DNA of 64,000 nt from positions 35,933,706 through 35,997,705 of the forward strand of contig NC_045139.1 of NCBI RefSeq assembly GCF_008831285.2, read 5' to 3'. A model generated the notes under the pieces. It had not been told where the DNA came from, did not search any database, and saw nothing but the letters and a program-made list of their open reading frames with translations. The stretch comes from Nymphaea colorata. Lineage: Eukaryota > Streptophyta > Magnoliopsida > Nymphaeales > Nymphaeaceae. Positions 22,233 through 37,900 of this stretch are shown in pieces. The translations under genes were made by a program, and so were the position numbers. Numbering within the stretch: the stretch's first letter is position 1; each line of letters starts with the position of its first letter.

Positions 22233-25200
22233 CCTGGTTTCTGCTGCCGGTGCCGCTGCTGCCACCGGCTGCTCCTCCTCTACTTCAACCTGCACCACCA
22301 ATCTCTCCCTCTCTCTTTTGATTGAAAAGAATGGGGAGAAATAGTCGGAGGCAGGACTTATGAAATGAATATTAAACATTCTAGAACATATGGCCAAAGT
22401 TATGGTGAATAGCGAAAATACGGCTAATTATGAATTATTTTAATTTTAATTGTTTTAATTTGCGGAGAAAATATGCGGTTAAGTTAAAGAAATTTAAAGT
22501 TAAACGCGTTTTTTTTTTACAATAAAAGAAATTCAAACTTAAACTTGTTTTTATGGTACCAAGGTTATGTTTTTTTTTATTAAAAGTTTGAATGAATATT
22601 TTGAAATTGATTAACATGTAGGAAATGTTTTAGTGTGAACACTTGACGGAATTTAAGGGTTCATTTCTCTTGGATTTTGTCTTTTCTCCTGCTTTGATTC
22701 TTCTCATGTGGATGTTATCAATATGACTTTGGTCTTCTCTCCCTCCCACTCTAGCGTATAATTTTGATTGTCCCCGCAATCCATACAATTCTTTATTTCA
22801 TTTCAAAAACAACTTTTGTTACTTCCAACAGATAAATTCTTAAAAAATCTGATGACCGATGCATGAACATCACAACTATAATTTTGAAGTATATAATATT
22901 CTTAAAAATCATGTAAAAAAATGAAAAACAACAACTAAAATAATCATATAGTTTAGTCAATAATCAAATAACATTGTTAATGATTTAGGAAACAATATCA
23001 ATGAAAACCAAATATAAGAAATAATGTCAATCCATAAAGTGGCTCATGTACACATATATATTCGCTCGTTATACTGGTCATTCCAAAGCATTTAAGGTAG
23101 ATGCTAGCAAAGTGAAAAAACCAAATTCACAGAAAATAATATAAAAATTTAAAAAGTAAAATTTATACTTAACAAGAGACTAATTTCCATATATATAATA
23201 AGTACAACCTAATTATCATTGTAATTTCCATGTGTGATGCCAATTTAGCACAACTAATTAAGGTTTAATGATTATAAACATTTCTATAGCCTACTAAGTA
23301 TGAGACTTGCTTGAATCGGAAACGGCATCCATATGCCATGCTTGTAGACTATCTAAACATTATAATCTATATGTCACATTCACCAAACACAAAGAAAGTA
23401 TCAAAATGACCCAAGTATGAACATGGGCAGCTCTTTTTTTCTTCACGCGTGTACTCAAAGAAGGACAATTCAAGTTGCGCCATATAAAACAAAATCGCTA
23501 CATCATTTTCATAGAAAAAACTACAAAAAAAAATAAGTTTGTAAAGCATAAACTCCATTACTCGAGCTCAAAATCAAAGTCACATTGAACAACCCTGATG
23601 ACATTTCTTCAAAGAAGAAACCTGTTTTTTGATTTCTGGTTCCAAAATGAATTACATTCTGCCCCATACACACTACTCTTTACTCTTTCTTCTTTCTTGA
23701 ACTCAGATACTCTTTCTTGATGCCATAGCTGTAGGATTTTTGACATCCACAGTCAGGCAAGAAAATAAAAATGAATTTGGTCTTGCAGTGACAATTCTTG
23801 TTCATCCGCGCATGCACTTAAACTACATTTCTTTCCATTTCATGGAAGAAATTAGGTTGCAGCATAATATTCAATCTGTTTCAAGTAAAAGGAGAGTTGG
23901 GCAGTCGGTGTTTTGGCATTTAAGAGTTTAGGTTGGATATGAAAAATCTTTGGGGAATACTTTGGCTTTTTAAGGTCAGTCTTCTAAAAAGGGGAATGTT
24001 TTAAAAATGACTTTCTGGAAACGTAAATGGAAAAATATGTAAAATGATAAATTTCTCAGAATATAAAAGAATTGGCACTTTCTGGATGGAATAAACTTAA
24101 AGCGACGGGTTCTGACAGCATTAATTAAACTCAACTTTCCAGTTACCAAAATTGGAGACCAGGTAGGGAGACGGTAGTTGTGAGGAGCATTCAATGGAAA
24201 ATCTTCTTCACTGCCTACCTGAAACCTGACATCTTTATGGAGCCATATGAAATTTTAGGGTTTCACCATCCTCAGGTATAAATGCAATTGCAGTGTACAT
24301 TTAACTTTTTCTTTTCAAGTTCGAGAGGCTAATTAGTTTTGTTGGACAGCTATTTTGATTCCTATGAGTGCTCTATGTTCTTGGACTTACCGGTAGAGTG
24401 CGGCACCAAATTAAGCATCAAAAGAATCAGTCAGCCCCTATAACAACTGATGCTTGTACAGCTTGTTGAACATTAGATGCAGAATATTGGTCTAGGATTA
24501 TGAATCTTTTATGTTGACTTCTAAAGAGATCCCGTCACATATTATTCTTTATAACGATGCATACAGACATAATCAAATATTCAAATACAGCAGGACATTC
24601 TATAAATTCAGGACTCGGAAGATAGTTCTAAACCCAATGTGTCCTGATACTTGCATATCATTACACATTGCTTCGCTATGTGTCACTTCATCAGCTTATC
24701 ACATTTCATCGTATCAATGCACTGAACAATATTGATTAACATTGTAATAAGAAGTTACAAAGGAATCTTGTAAAGGTATTCCTTTGATAATGAATGTAAA
24801 TTGATCGAGGGTACTCACAGATAAGTAGTATTCTTCGGAAACTTTTCAACAAGGGTATTCTTCGGAAACTTTTCGATCTTCGAGTTGCATCCAGTAATAT
24901 CTTACAATGGTAACTCCAATTGTCCCTGTATTACTTAGGTAAGGATAATTCCAAAATAGACGCTATATAGATCTGTATAGTGACATTTCCCATTGTTATT
25001 ATTTACCACTGGGGCTGAGGTAAGAGTTAAAAAGGTAGTTTCAGTTGCCACTATGTGATGGCTGACAGCCCATGGAGAAGGCAACAGCACATTCGATGGT
25101 TGGATCCTATGGAGTAAAAACCTTAGAATAAGGCTACCGCTGCTTGAAATATTGAAGCATTAGATGATGGATAACAAGAAAAAATGAAGACAAGCAGAAA

Positions 25201-25977
25201 TGGGCTGTTATGGTGAAGCTTAAAATGAATGAAGGCAAGGAAAACCCTTCAGATGTCCAAAGCACGCCTGATACACTGAGGTTTTGAGGTTTTTAATTCA
25301 GTGAGAACGGTAGAATATAATACTTCTCCTATTCACTTACAGAAAACCCTTACTGCATCGATGTCTTCTTTCTTATTTTCTTTTGACAGAGGAAGAAAGG
25401 ATGCTTCAGCTGCCACCGACAGCATTATGTAACTTCACTTATTATCTTCGAATAAAAAGTACACACTTGTTATTTTTCTTACAACAGCACTGAAATATAT
25501 GCAATATCTTATCGATACAAGAGAGAGAGAAAACAAATTAAGCTCATTGACCACCAATTCCCACGGACGTCTCTCCTTGCACCACCATGGAGAACCTAAG
25601 CTCCCCGGCCCTTTTGGAAATTTAGACTTCATAATACACTACACAACCGGGCTCGTGTAGAAGGAAAAAAGTGGCACTGGCTTGAGGCACAGGTTAATGC
25701 TATATTTTTCGTGAGCTCACAGTTTGCATAAGATTCCTTTATGGCAAGAGACGATATCGATGATATGGATCAAAAGAATACAGTTCATGGGTGGCTCAGA
25801 GGTGATGACAAGAAAGAAGACCTTTACCTTACATTAGACAAAAAGGAATATAAGCAGTATGGACCAGTATCAACAGCTTTCAATTAGATGTGGCTTCACA
25901 TGTCAAAACAGAAGCACTGGGCTCTTGCAAAGCTACGAGAGGTGATAGATATGAAGCTCACTTATTTTAACCGCTAA
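22233..25977. other. 4CLL copy 1 promoter side and U2AF65 3' flank
   Basis: The first roughly 100 bases hold the GA-rich (as read on the - strand) leader of 4CLL copy 1. The remainder is AT-rich intergenic DNA up to the U2AF65 stop codon. The last few hundred bases are probably the U2AF65 3' untranslated region. No gene, RNA or element was recognised. A 29-bp direct repeat around GGTATTCTTCGGAAACTTTT lies near 24826-24880. Confidence 0.55.
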
Positions 25978-28900
25978 TTAAGCAGAAGTTTGCTGGCCTA
26001 CATCAAAATCATAATCTCCACTTGAAAACTTGTCTTCAGGGAAGTAGACGGCAACTACAAGATTGTTTGCAAATCTTCTACCGTTAAGGGCAGCTTTTGC
26101 CCTTGCAGAACTGGAGGTATCCGCATACTCCAAGAATACCTGAACGTCAAACGTTTCAAAGTTAGAACCAGTAGGAGAACATATAAACTCCAAGCTGTCT
26201 GGTATCAAACAGCCAGATACAGCATGAAACTGTAGAACAGGAGAAAGGCACTCCCACACGGCCTAACATATAAAAGTATGCACAACATGCATGTACCCAG
26301 TACCATTGAGCAAATTGCTACACCCTGCCACGATTTTTCATGGTTTCTATTTAACATATTCATGCATGACACACGCCACGAATTGCATTGTTCATGCATC
26401 AACTCAGGAACAATTTAGCAACGAAAAAGCCATATGGTTCCTGTTTTCATGTATTCATTCGTGAGACATCCCATGAACTGATTTAGCAGATGTGTGCTGC
26501 TCACAGAAATAACTTGCAACAAGCTACCAGAAAGAATTTTCAATCAAAAAAGGTGATGCTAGAGGACAACATTACCTTCCCGACACCTGTACCACCAGAT
26601 GGACCAGGCCGTGGAATAACAACGTTCACCAACTCCCCTGTAAACATGTACGAGTCAAATATTACTTTCTCAAATGAATACCATAATTAAATTACCTATT
26701 GACAAGGAACTTACCAAATTTTCCACCTTCTTCTCTCATGTCCTCCAATATTTCTTCATACTCACTATCATCCCTCAGCTCATCCGCAGTTACAACCTTA
26801 TGATGTATTAAAAAAATCAAAAATAATCCCTTTCAGGGTCTATGACAAAGTAGCTCAGACATACTTTGGTCAAAGCCTACGCAGAACCATCACAAGAAAA
26901 AACTTAATTTTTCGTATTTATGGTCCATTCCGACTGATGCTTAATTAGATAATAGTACAGTGGAACTGTCCTAAGCAGTACTGGCTCTCAGAAACATGAA
27001 TATTTTAAGAATTAAGATGAATATAGAAATTCATCTCATAGTCCTTTTTTACATGAACTTCCAAATGTGCATATGCAAGTGTGTGTATCTGTCGCATAAT
27101 ATAATCAGTATCGCCACTGCTCTCTCTCTACATCTCACAAACACAGAGGCAACACACAAAACACACACACACACATAGAAAGGCATATTATGCTGGAAAG
27201 GTGTCAGCTATAAAGAGGATAGACAAACACTAACAGCTGCCATGAGACATCAATGCTTCACATAGCACGTACAATGTATCAATACAAAAAAAAAAAGACC
27301 CTAGAATGTCAATGTACTTACCCCAAAACGTCATAGGCAGTCAAAACCAACATTTCGGTACAAGCAACGCATGCCTAAATCATGTTTTCCTTCATGAACT
27401 TGTCAAATGGTTGGAAAACTTGGTGAGCCAATTAATGACTCGTTTGACTCAACTCAGATGATGTCGAGTCAGAAAGCCAGTAAACTCAGTGAGAATCAAT
27501 CTAGCCTGAGATTCATATAAGTTAGAAAGGTAAAAAGGGTTGGTGGTTTTGAAAATGTAAACCTCTCTAGTCACCTCTCATGCATATACTTGTCGCAAAG
27601 AGCTAAAACATTTACATAAATAAATTTCTGGATTTATCATGTGATGAACTTCTATTGTACTTTTGCAAGAAAAGAACTTGCTCAGGTATAAACATTCTGA
27701 TCTTTTCAATCTCGGGACTGTTTTTGTTTTGACAGCATTTTGCTTGCTATTATTGACTTAATTTTCTTTCTGCAGGTTGTGCTAATTGTTTCGAAGGACA
27801 TAGCACAGCTGAACAGATAGATAAGGTTTTTATGCCTTCCTAGTAACAACTTTTTCATTTCCAGACAATGTTATTCCAATAACAGATTTGCTCAATGTTC
27901 TCAGTATTAGTACAGGTGTCTAATTCTGTTGCTAAAAGATACTTCTGATCAGCAGATACAACGTCAACCCATATCAGTCTCTATCAGGCTATACTGGAAT
28001 GCATTTGTTTTCTCATGCACATTTTTTCAAAACATTATGGCTTCCTACTGCTTTTCAGTTGCCAGTTTGATCAAAAGGGATTGATCCCATATTTACCTGG
28101 GGAAATCCAGATTAATAAAGGCAGCCATCATAAAACTCTCTAACTTGTTACTTCATCCATCCAAGATAAAGCATATTAGTGAAAACTTCATCAAATCCAT
28201 GATCAAGTCATATAAATATGTCCAATATCCTGTCACGTTTTGATATCATGGAATTAAAATATATATATCTTGATCGTGCTATTTTCCATTTTTTATTTTT
28301 ATCTTACTTTCGCAAAAACTTGTGCTTTTGATGAAAATATTCACTTTCTCACTTTATATTTTATACTTTATACTAATCAACCTGCAAAGATGAAATCAAC
28401 TACCTACAGACAGAGAAATAAATTGCAACCAAATTACATGTCATAAAAGACTAGCTGAGATAGCCTTCTTTTACCTGTTCGAGGACACGCCATCACTTAT
28501 TTTACTTCTCACCTTGTATTATTTACCAATTACCATTCTAAGCCTTCACAGTGAATTGAGTAACTTGAGCTCAACTTATATAAGCACAGCTCAAGCCCGA
28601 TTGATTTTAAACGAGTTGAGTTTTTGCCAATGAATCAATGATTCAACTCAACCACCTAATGAGCCAAATCCCCGTTGCAGGAAATCAACTCATATAAGAT
28701 TAGGGTCACACACTCTTGGCATATATAATTGGCTCATATACTATACTTGGACCACTGCTCTTAAAAATCAAGGAGTTAGATTAACTAAAGTGTTTGGTTA
28801 GGTTCTCTCAATCTCCCTCTCTTTTTCTTTTACAGACCGCTACCAGTTCCACTCAGCCTGGACAGATTCATCAATAACCACTCACAGGCTTATACAACTA

Positions 28901-31900
28901 GGGTGCCTAGGAAAACAGTTGGGAGGTTTGTGCTTTCAATTCAGGTTTCCCATTTACATTATTGGACAAGTTGTTACCAATAAAGTTCCATTACTTACCA
29001 ATTAATCAGGCATTCTGCCAATTATTCTCCAAAGTCAAGTCCGTTGCTTAATAATCCTTCACCTGAATGCCTTAAATTTCTCATGAAAAAGAAACCCTAA
29101 ATTTTTTCCTTTTTTATCTCGTGTAAAATATGAACCACCTAGTAAAAAAGCAACTAGAAAAGCTTCTTTTTTCTTACATGGAAAATCACAAAAAAGATTA
29201 CCTGGGTCAAGCAAACAACTTTTGATGGCATCTCCGTTCCCAACCCAGCAACTGAACCAACTCCAGGCAAAGCTGCACCACTTGCTTGCAGGACTAGCTT
29301 CTGCACCCAATTATCCTAGACTATTATTGCCACTGAATGAAATGGACATTTATTCACGGAAGTTTCTGAAGAGGCTCACGCACCTGATACGCTATATGCT
29401 GCTGAGCCTGCTGCAAAATGATATCCTGGTCTGGCTTCGTTTGGCCATTGCTGTATATTTTACAATAAGAGAAATTCAGCTTAAATACCCACATCCGATG
29501 ATGAAACTAAACTTATGTCGCAGAATGTCTGCCTATGCATGCTCATGCACATGTTTGTATTATATATATATCTGGCTTTGAGAATTTGTACATGGACATT
29601 GGAACCATGCCATATTTGAGATTAACAAATTTTCCTTAGTAATATATGCACACAAATTACATCTAGCTCGGCACATGAATCTGTTAGCCCGGCATCAATA
29701 GTGATATGTATAATAACTTAGCAGCCATTTTTCTATTTTAGTATTTCTTGCACCTATGCAATTAAAAATACCAGATACAGTTTTTTCTAGAAGATAAAAT
29801 ACGCAGTAAAGCATGGACATAGGGCACCACTACCATGATATTCTTCCTATCAAGTCCAACCCCTACCATGTGATGACTAAGGAACGGAACATGCCCCAAA
29901 CTATGCTACATAGTCACAACTCACAAGTTGATAACTAGGGCTTTACCTAACATAAGCCACATATACATACCAAGTCTGTCAAAGAGAAACCTAAAATGAG
30001 GAACAATGAACAAGGCAAGAACTGGGCAACACTTCTCAAGCCCAATTGAAGAAATAAGCAAATAGAGCAGCTGGAGACATCACTTTCTAAAACATGGGAG
30101 TATTCAGAAGGACACTCATCAGGCAGAGTATGATGGCAAAAAAAAAAAAAAAAAACTATGATTGCGTGGTGACACAAGGAACACAGTGAACCATAACAAT
30201 GTCAACAAAAAAGTAGGAATCCAGACCAGAAGCACACATTCAAATGACAGGTACATGGTGTTAAAAAGTAACACTTTGCGTCTTATTTTAGGACATCAAA
30301 TTGTCAACAGAGTACTAACATATAATACCCCACGACAACCACAATGCAAGTCCAACTCTAACTACATGGTGACAAGGAACACAATGAGTCATAAAAAATG
30401 TCAAGAAAAAAAAAAGGAACCCAGATCAGAAGAATACAGCCAAATGACAAGTATGTGTCAGTTAAAAAGTGAAAAAGTTCAACAGAAGGCACATAACGAG
30501 TCATAAAGAATGTCAACAACAAACATGTAAATTCATGCAAATACCAGTAATAGAATGGATACCCAATTATGGCTACCTGCAAGGGGCATAACATCAGGAA
30601 GAACAAACTAAGTAAAAGCAGGTGCAACACGTAATTGTCCTTGTGAAGCAAGAAATGGATAGCGAACAAAGAAGCAAATGACAGGATATATCCTAAAGCA
30701 ATGGCAGCATTTGAAAGCACACTTATCAGGTATTCTGATTTTCAGAAATTAGGAATTTGTGATCAGGAGAACAGCTCCAAATCATGGGATGTGATGCCTC
30801 CTTAAGCAGAACGTCTATAGTTTTTTGAAAGTGTTATCATGACCCCTAACCAGGCTAGTTTTTCTGCTAACCCTGACACCAACAATACCTAGAAAAAAAT
30901 CTAAAATTTTTCCCGATAAAGTGTGAGTATGCATTCACATGTGTGTTTTGTGTGTGTGTGTGCTTGTCCATGCATGCCATCCATGTGAGAAATGATCATA
31001 CCCGGCAGTAGCACGTCGAACAGTAAGCGTCTTTTCTCCCATTTTTAGGCCATTGAGAGCAGCGCAAGCTATATCTGTAACTGAAGGATCCTGAAAACAA
31101 CAAAGCTCAATTGATTGGAATAGGAATAGCCAAGAATGCATGCAATATATTGAAAAATCCATACAAATTTAGCACAACACACCTGATATACACAGAAAGC
31201 ATAACCTTTTGAATTTCCTGTATCTCTATCTTTAACAAGGACAAAACCACGCAAGGGTCTGCATGAGGCAAAAAGAAATTGGTACATTTAAAATTATAAA
31301 ACAAAAAAATAGCATACATTTATCATACGAAAAATATAAGCCAATGTCCCACTAGACCAAGCTCTTACCCAAAAGACTCTAGCAGCTCCCTTATTTGGGC
31401 TTCTGTTAAGTAGTACGGCAATCCGCCAACAAATATTCGATCAGGCCCTTCTGCACCACCAATTGCACTGCTATGCAAAAACATTAAGTAATTTTTCACT
31501 TAATTTGCTCCATGTATAACAGCAAATTGACCATCAACTTACCCTGGAGTAAGGCCAACAGCAGCTAAATTGAGATGAGGACTTGGTTGGCTGGGGCCAA
31601 GTGCTCCATCAATTGAGGGCTTGTAATCTGTTGGCCTCCGTACTCTTAATGAAACGCCCTGCCACAATAGTAGAGGAGCCAATAAATAAGCTTCCTTTTT
31701 CAAGTACTACTGGGTGCAAATCACATGCCTATATATGAAATTAACACTGTAGTATGATGTCATGGCCCAGGTGGTCCAATCCACAATCTGGTAAAAAGAG
31801 ACAAAACTACCATGTCTGTGTATAACAGAAAAAGAAGAAATGAATGATAATTGCAAACAAACTTGGATGTATACAAAATAACAATCATAAAACATAACTA

Positions 31901-34900
31901 TGTTACACATACTCTAGCATCCATGGCATCAATACTCCTAAAAAGCTGTCACATGATAACATGCTTTTGAGACATATACCTGTGTTGGTACAGCAAACTT
32001 CTGCTGTAGATATGATTTGCATACAAAAGTGGCTGGATAAGAATGTTAAGTAAAATAGCTAGCCAACCTTTTTATACTAAATTTTAATGTCCTTATAAAC
32101 CCTAAAATAGAAAAGCGTTGTTCTTCCTCCTCCCTTTTCCTCGACGTACACAAGCATCTAACAAGCAATAACTAAACCAGCAACCTATGTTGTCAAAATC
32201 ACAAATCAGACTGAGGTCATTCAAGACACTAGAAAAACTAGTTGGGACTAGTCGTTCGAATTGGATCAAATGGATTATAACTATATATAGCCAGTTGACC
32301 AATGATTAGGCCAACTAATTCACCAGTCTGATAGAACTGCCATAAAATATACAATTGATTATATATTTCAATATAGTCAGAGAATCAGAAATATTTTTGA
32401 AATATCATGATCATAATGCCAAAAAAAAACACAGAAAGACAGATCTCACCTCAATATTTTGAAAATACTGTCGATTTCAACTTCTCATGAAAATATTTCA
32501 ATAATTTAAAACACTTTTAATATATTTTATAAAGAAATTTATAAAATCATTTTGACATATTTCAGAGCTTGTTTATTTTTTTTTACATTTTAATAACTAT
32601 TACTAATTTTCATCTATGATTCTGTAACTTAGTAAAAAGAAAATAAAAGAAAATTCACACTTTCATAATCTTATTATTTTGGCACATTTTTAATTGAATT
32701 TCTGAGATTTTCTCGAGAGAAATGAACTTTCACATTAATACGTGAGGAAAATCTCTCTAAAACCTAGAACCATACTTGTGCCTAGCGAGAGAGACAGAAA
32801 GAGAATTGTTCTTACTCAGGTTGCATCTAAAAGGAGAAGGTAGTGGGCCCAATGGTTTAAAAGAAGTTAGAAACAAGCACAACCCTCTCTTTCTCTCTCT
32901 GCTCTGTGATTTAGACCCTACTTTGTGTTAGAAGGAAGAAGCCCTTTCTTGGGTTTCAAACATAGAAGCTAACCTTTTCATTCAAAATGAAGTTTGAAGT
33001 TTTATTTTATTAATTTGCTTTTGCTAGTTATTCATTTAATAATTTATTACCAATTTATGTTAAATCTCTGAAAAGAATTTAGGAATATGTCAAAACTCCA
33101 AAAATTATAACATTTTTGGGTAAAATCAATCATTTCTTGGTTAGGTTAATAGTCATCCACCCCTTTGGAAAGTGATTTTACATATGGCATTTTATAAGCT
33201 CTTTTGAGTTTAGTAATATCAAATGACTCATGATGGTGCTGATACACACACTCACATACACACACAGATATATATATATACATACATACACACACATATA
33301 TATATATATATATAATATATATAGACACACACACACACACCCAGCAATAGTGCTCAAGGGAATAAAGGATCAAAAGCAGTAAATTGACAATAAACATATG
33401 ATAAATGCAAAGGAGAAAAGCAAGAAAACCTTATAACCAAAGTCAAGGTCAGATTACATACTTCGAACATTATGCCATCCAATGCCATCGCATTACTTGC
33501 TTCCTCCACAGTTCTCATCTCAACAAATGCAAACTTCTTTTCATGATTTATGTACACATTGACCACAGCATCACCTATACACAGTAAACTAGCAGATAAC
33601 CACTCACAACTAGATTAAACAACATACAAGTTGCACAGAAAAGCTATAGAGAGTTAAAAGAAAATCAGAAAGACCAAACTACTGACCTGGGCCTGCAGTA
33701 TTTCCCCCAATAAGAGCCATTACATGGCTAAAAAATGTTGCAATTGTCTGTTAAGAAGGCGAGACTGAAGGTTAGATTTTATATATATATATATCTTTGA
33801 TGATCATGTAAGATTCTGAAAATTGACAATTGAAAACATAGAAATTGAGAGGCTTTGCCAATTCACAGTGTCATTATCTACATTCACAAGAACATCTACT
33901 GGTTTACTACTGCCAGAAATTAAACACATCAGGACCTCAGACACCACATTCCTATCTACACAATTAACCCAGTGCCAAGATGTACAAAGAAGATAGAAGA
34001 ATGAAACAACACAACAGAAGAAGCACCAGAACCACATTGTAGTTAACCATGACACCAGAATGGGAAAAAATAAAAAACTAAGCCGAGCCCACCCAAAACA
34101 CTTGAAATGCATGAAACTGGGCCCATACAGAATGATCTCCACAGAAAACAATACACATTCACACATAGAGTAAACATAAGGACTAAGGACCATTTCAAAG
34201 TGTTGGCTGTCACTAAGTAAATAAGGACTATGTGCATTAAGCAGGACTCCACAGCATAACAGCTCATTTTACTAGCTGAAGCAGTGAAGACTCACCATTT
34301 CTGGCCGAGAGATGGCCTTCCACGACTTAAGGGGGACACATCTTCATGGAAAGATGGGGTGATCTTCACCTAAAACCACTTAAAAAGTCTCATAACACAT
34401 CATGGGCTCTCTCCAGGCCAAGAGCCAACCTAGCATTCCTGAGTGTGGCTGGTCAAAATGAGGCTTGACATAGAAGAAAATGTGAAGACATATCTAATTT
34501 GTTAGCAAGACAACGGGGCCCACCAAAAATTTGTTGGTCCCAAGTCTCTAATCATTCTCAAACATTTAAACAGCATCACCATGGACTTCATCATCAGCTT
34601 AACAAAGGTAAATGGATTTGGCTCAATCTTTGGTAGTGATGAATCACTTTTCTAAGTAGGCCACCTTCATCCCAACTTCTAAAACTTCTTTTCATGAAGA
34701 TAGCTGAGTTGTTTCAAGCGTATCGTGAAGCACTAGGGAATACCAAGAAGCATCACGAGTGACCATGCTGCCCGCTTCATGGGCAAGTTACATGCTGAAG
34801 TGCTTTGACTACTTGCCCTGATTTGCTTTTTTCAATGAGTTTCCCACCTGCAAATAGACAATGCACCAACAACTTGCTAGAATAGTACCTCATGCATTTC

Positions 34901-37900
34901 ATAAGCACCAATTGAAAATGTTAGGTGAAGCTCCTGGATATGTTTCAGTTCTGCTACAATATTCAAAAGAGGGTGTCCTCAAGATATAGTTCGTTCGAGG
35001 TAAAGACAAGGCAGCAGCGCTAACCCTACGCACCTTGGCTGTGCAAAAAAGACCATCCGTCGCACACCAACTTATCTAAGACTTACATAAGTAGATGGAG
35101 CCGCTGAAAACATTCTTGCACAAGACAACCAAGAAGAAATGGGCAAACAAAGCACCATCTTCTCGCTAGTTTCAACATGGAGATTAGGTGCTGGTGAAGT
35201 TGTACCATAACCGAATGGGCATTTTTTGTGCAAACACTACAGATTGATTAGATAGTACAAGGAACCCTTCCTTGCGATCAACAAAGTATGCAATTTGGAT
35301 CATATAAGCCTTCAGCCAGCCTTCATCAATGTGCATCTAGTGTTCCATGTACGGTACAGAGACATGACATGTATCATATGATACATATCATATAGGTCAC
35401 CAAAATTTATAAGGCACGCCTTATATACATGTTTTTTTCTATATCACAAGTGTATCTGCAGTATCATACGATAAGGCTGTCGTATCCTAAATCTACCCAT
35501 ATTGTACAATAGGGTGGTATTTTTTGAAAAAGGGGCCCGATGCCATTTTTGACCAATTTCATTTTTGAAATTGCATCTCCCCATCCATTTGTAACACTTC
35601 TAAAAGCTTTGGGAGGGAGAGATTTCGCCAGTTTCAGAAAGATCACTAATAAATCATCGATTTGATGGAAAATCACTGGTTTGAAGGAAGAATTGCTCAT
35701 GGAAAACCCATTCTTTTTTAGAAAAAGAGGGTTTTGCATTTCTTCTTCTACAAAAGTTATACAATATCTCACTTTCAAGTTTTACCATATATTTCTATTG
35801 TTTTCTCAAGTTTAACATAGGTTTTTATTTGTTTTATGAAGATACTTATTTTATTCTATTAATGTGTTCTTAACATACTATAGCTTATGAATGATGTTCA
35901 TTATGTGTGTGATGAGTTATATATAACACACGTTTCACAATTTTTCCTATTTTTTTCTATGTTTTATTTTGTTATAAATTAAAAAATAATTTTACGATTC
36001 ATTACGAATGTCACATAGGTGTGGGGTGTGGGTGCCGGGGTGGCACATCCCAAAAAAATTTAGGTGCGGCGATGGTATTTATTATTATTAATTATTATTA
36101 TAAAAACAAATATATAAATATATAATTTAATAACATGAAAGTTGAAATTGAAAGCCATGCTAAAAAAGCAAAAACATGACACAGAAAAACAACAAAATAA
36201 AAATGGGAAAACAGCAAAAACAGAAAATATAAGTTAATAAAATGAATCTAGAAGTCATGCTAAACAAGTAAAAACAAGACACGGAAAAACAGCAAATATA
36301 AACTGGGAGAAACAGCAAAAACAGTACATATAAGTTAGGAAATGATTTAAGCATAAAACAAAAAAATATAAGCACTTGTGGCCGTGAGTCACTAGTTGAA
36401 TCGGTGATACAGCAGAAACAGAACATGGAAAAATAGCAAAATGAAATAAGGCTGAGAAGTGCAGATGGCAGAAATCAAACAACAAACAGATAAACCACTG
36501 GAAATAAGGATGAGTAACCACCAGAAATACGGCTGAGACCGTCGGAAATAAGGCTGAGAAACCACCAGAAACAAGGCTGAAAAACCACCGTTTTATTTGG
36601 AGAACCGTCGCACATCGCCGTCGGCCGTCATTCGACCTACTCGAAGATTTCAGTCACCAGAAATCTTCAATCTCTACCCGAAAGAGAGGGACACACAGGA
36701 AGGAGAAAAAGATGGGATATCGTGCCCTAGTCCTTTTCTTTTGCTTAAAATTTTTAAAAATAAAAATATCAAAAATTGACTAAAATAAGCTTGACACAGT
36801 TTGACTGCACCCGACTCATGTTTGACGCGAGTTGGGTCCACTTCCAAAATGGGTGAAACTGGTCAGGTGCGGCTGACCACACCTGACTCTTGTTGACCTT
36901 CATTGGGTGCAAATCCGGGCCGCACCCGAGTCATGTCAACTCGGGTGCGGCAGCCAAATAGCAGTGTCCGTGTGACTTACGACTCACAATACACAAATAG
37001 ATCAGCCCAGCCGATACGCATTATGATATACTTTTTACAACATTGGTTTCATGTCTACATGCAAATGAAGAACATCCCAAGCATAGTGTGACACAACACA
37101 AAGTCGTTTTGTAGAGAGCCCCATTGGCAAAACATCGCTGACCAGAGTGTGAAGTGGATCCTTCCATAGAATCCATACAAGGTCAACTACCTAGGTGACT
37201 CAAAGCACTACTTGGTCAAGATGTCAAAGGACATGCTCCACATAAAATAACAAAAGCAATCAAAGCATACCACATAGTAGCTGCGTTGAGGAAGACAACA
37301 TTATTCAAAGGGGCAAGCTTGTTCCCCATGCCTACTTTGCATAGTTGAGCAACTGCTGTCTCTGCTTTTGGTAACTCCTAAAATGGTGTTTGATCTTTTT
37401 GGTCTTAAGGTAAGTGTCTCAACACAAGTCAGGTTGATGTATGTTTGTGGTGATGTACCAATGTTCCCATGCTATAGACCTGGCTTGAAAGCATCCAACG
37501 GCACCCTCATATAATCTTCTATGTGGTGAAACAAGTTAGTTGCATCTTTTCCCCCTATTCCCTTTTTCAATCTCATGCACTTTTCCATTTTCTTCTGCTT
37601 TCCTAGTGTTTCTCATGCAAATTACAAGACAACCAACCAAATGCTTCCAACTTTTGAGAGGACTGTTTCGTGATCACCTGCCTTCAAGAAGTCAGGCTGA
37701 TGACATTGTCAATCTCACAAAAATGCTTAGAAAATCATTAGATACAGATGTGTTTACAGCCAGTCTTAGTTGACAAAATCCCAACTAGTCGTAACTAGTC
37801 CCACTAGTTGGTTGAGTCAGTTCTCGACAGATGTGTTTTAAAATTCAAACTAACAACTAGTTGGCCAGACTAGTCTGCAAGTCAGCCTTGTTGCTAGTTA

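Noticed and set aside
21141..22325. 394-aa + strand ORF opposite exon 1 of 4CL-like copy 1
   Set aside because: Antisense to a well-supported GC-rich exon. The product is low-complexity D/E/R/G-rich with no family motif; long antisense ORFs are expected in GC-rich coding DNA.
35371..35384. Perfect 14-bp palindrome GTATCATATGATAC
   Set aside because: Short, in AT-rich DNA just after the retroelement fragment; no partner site or known function, and easily due to chance.
35464..35778. 104-aa - strand ORF in the long U2AF65 intron
   Set aside because: No recognisable family, and it lies in a repeat-rich intron beside retroelement debris. It may be element-derived but cannot be supported.
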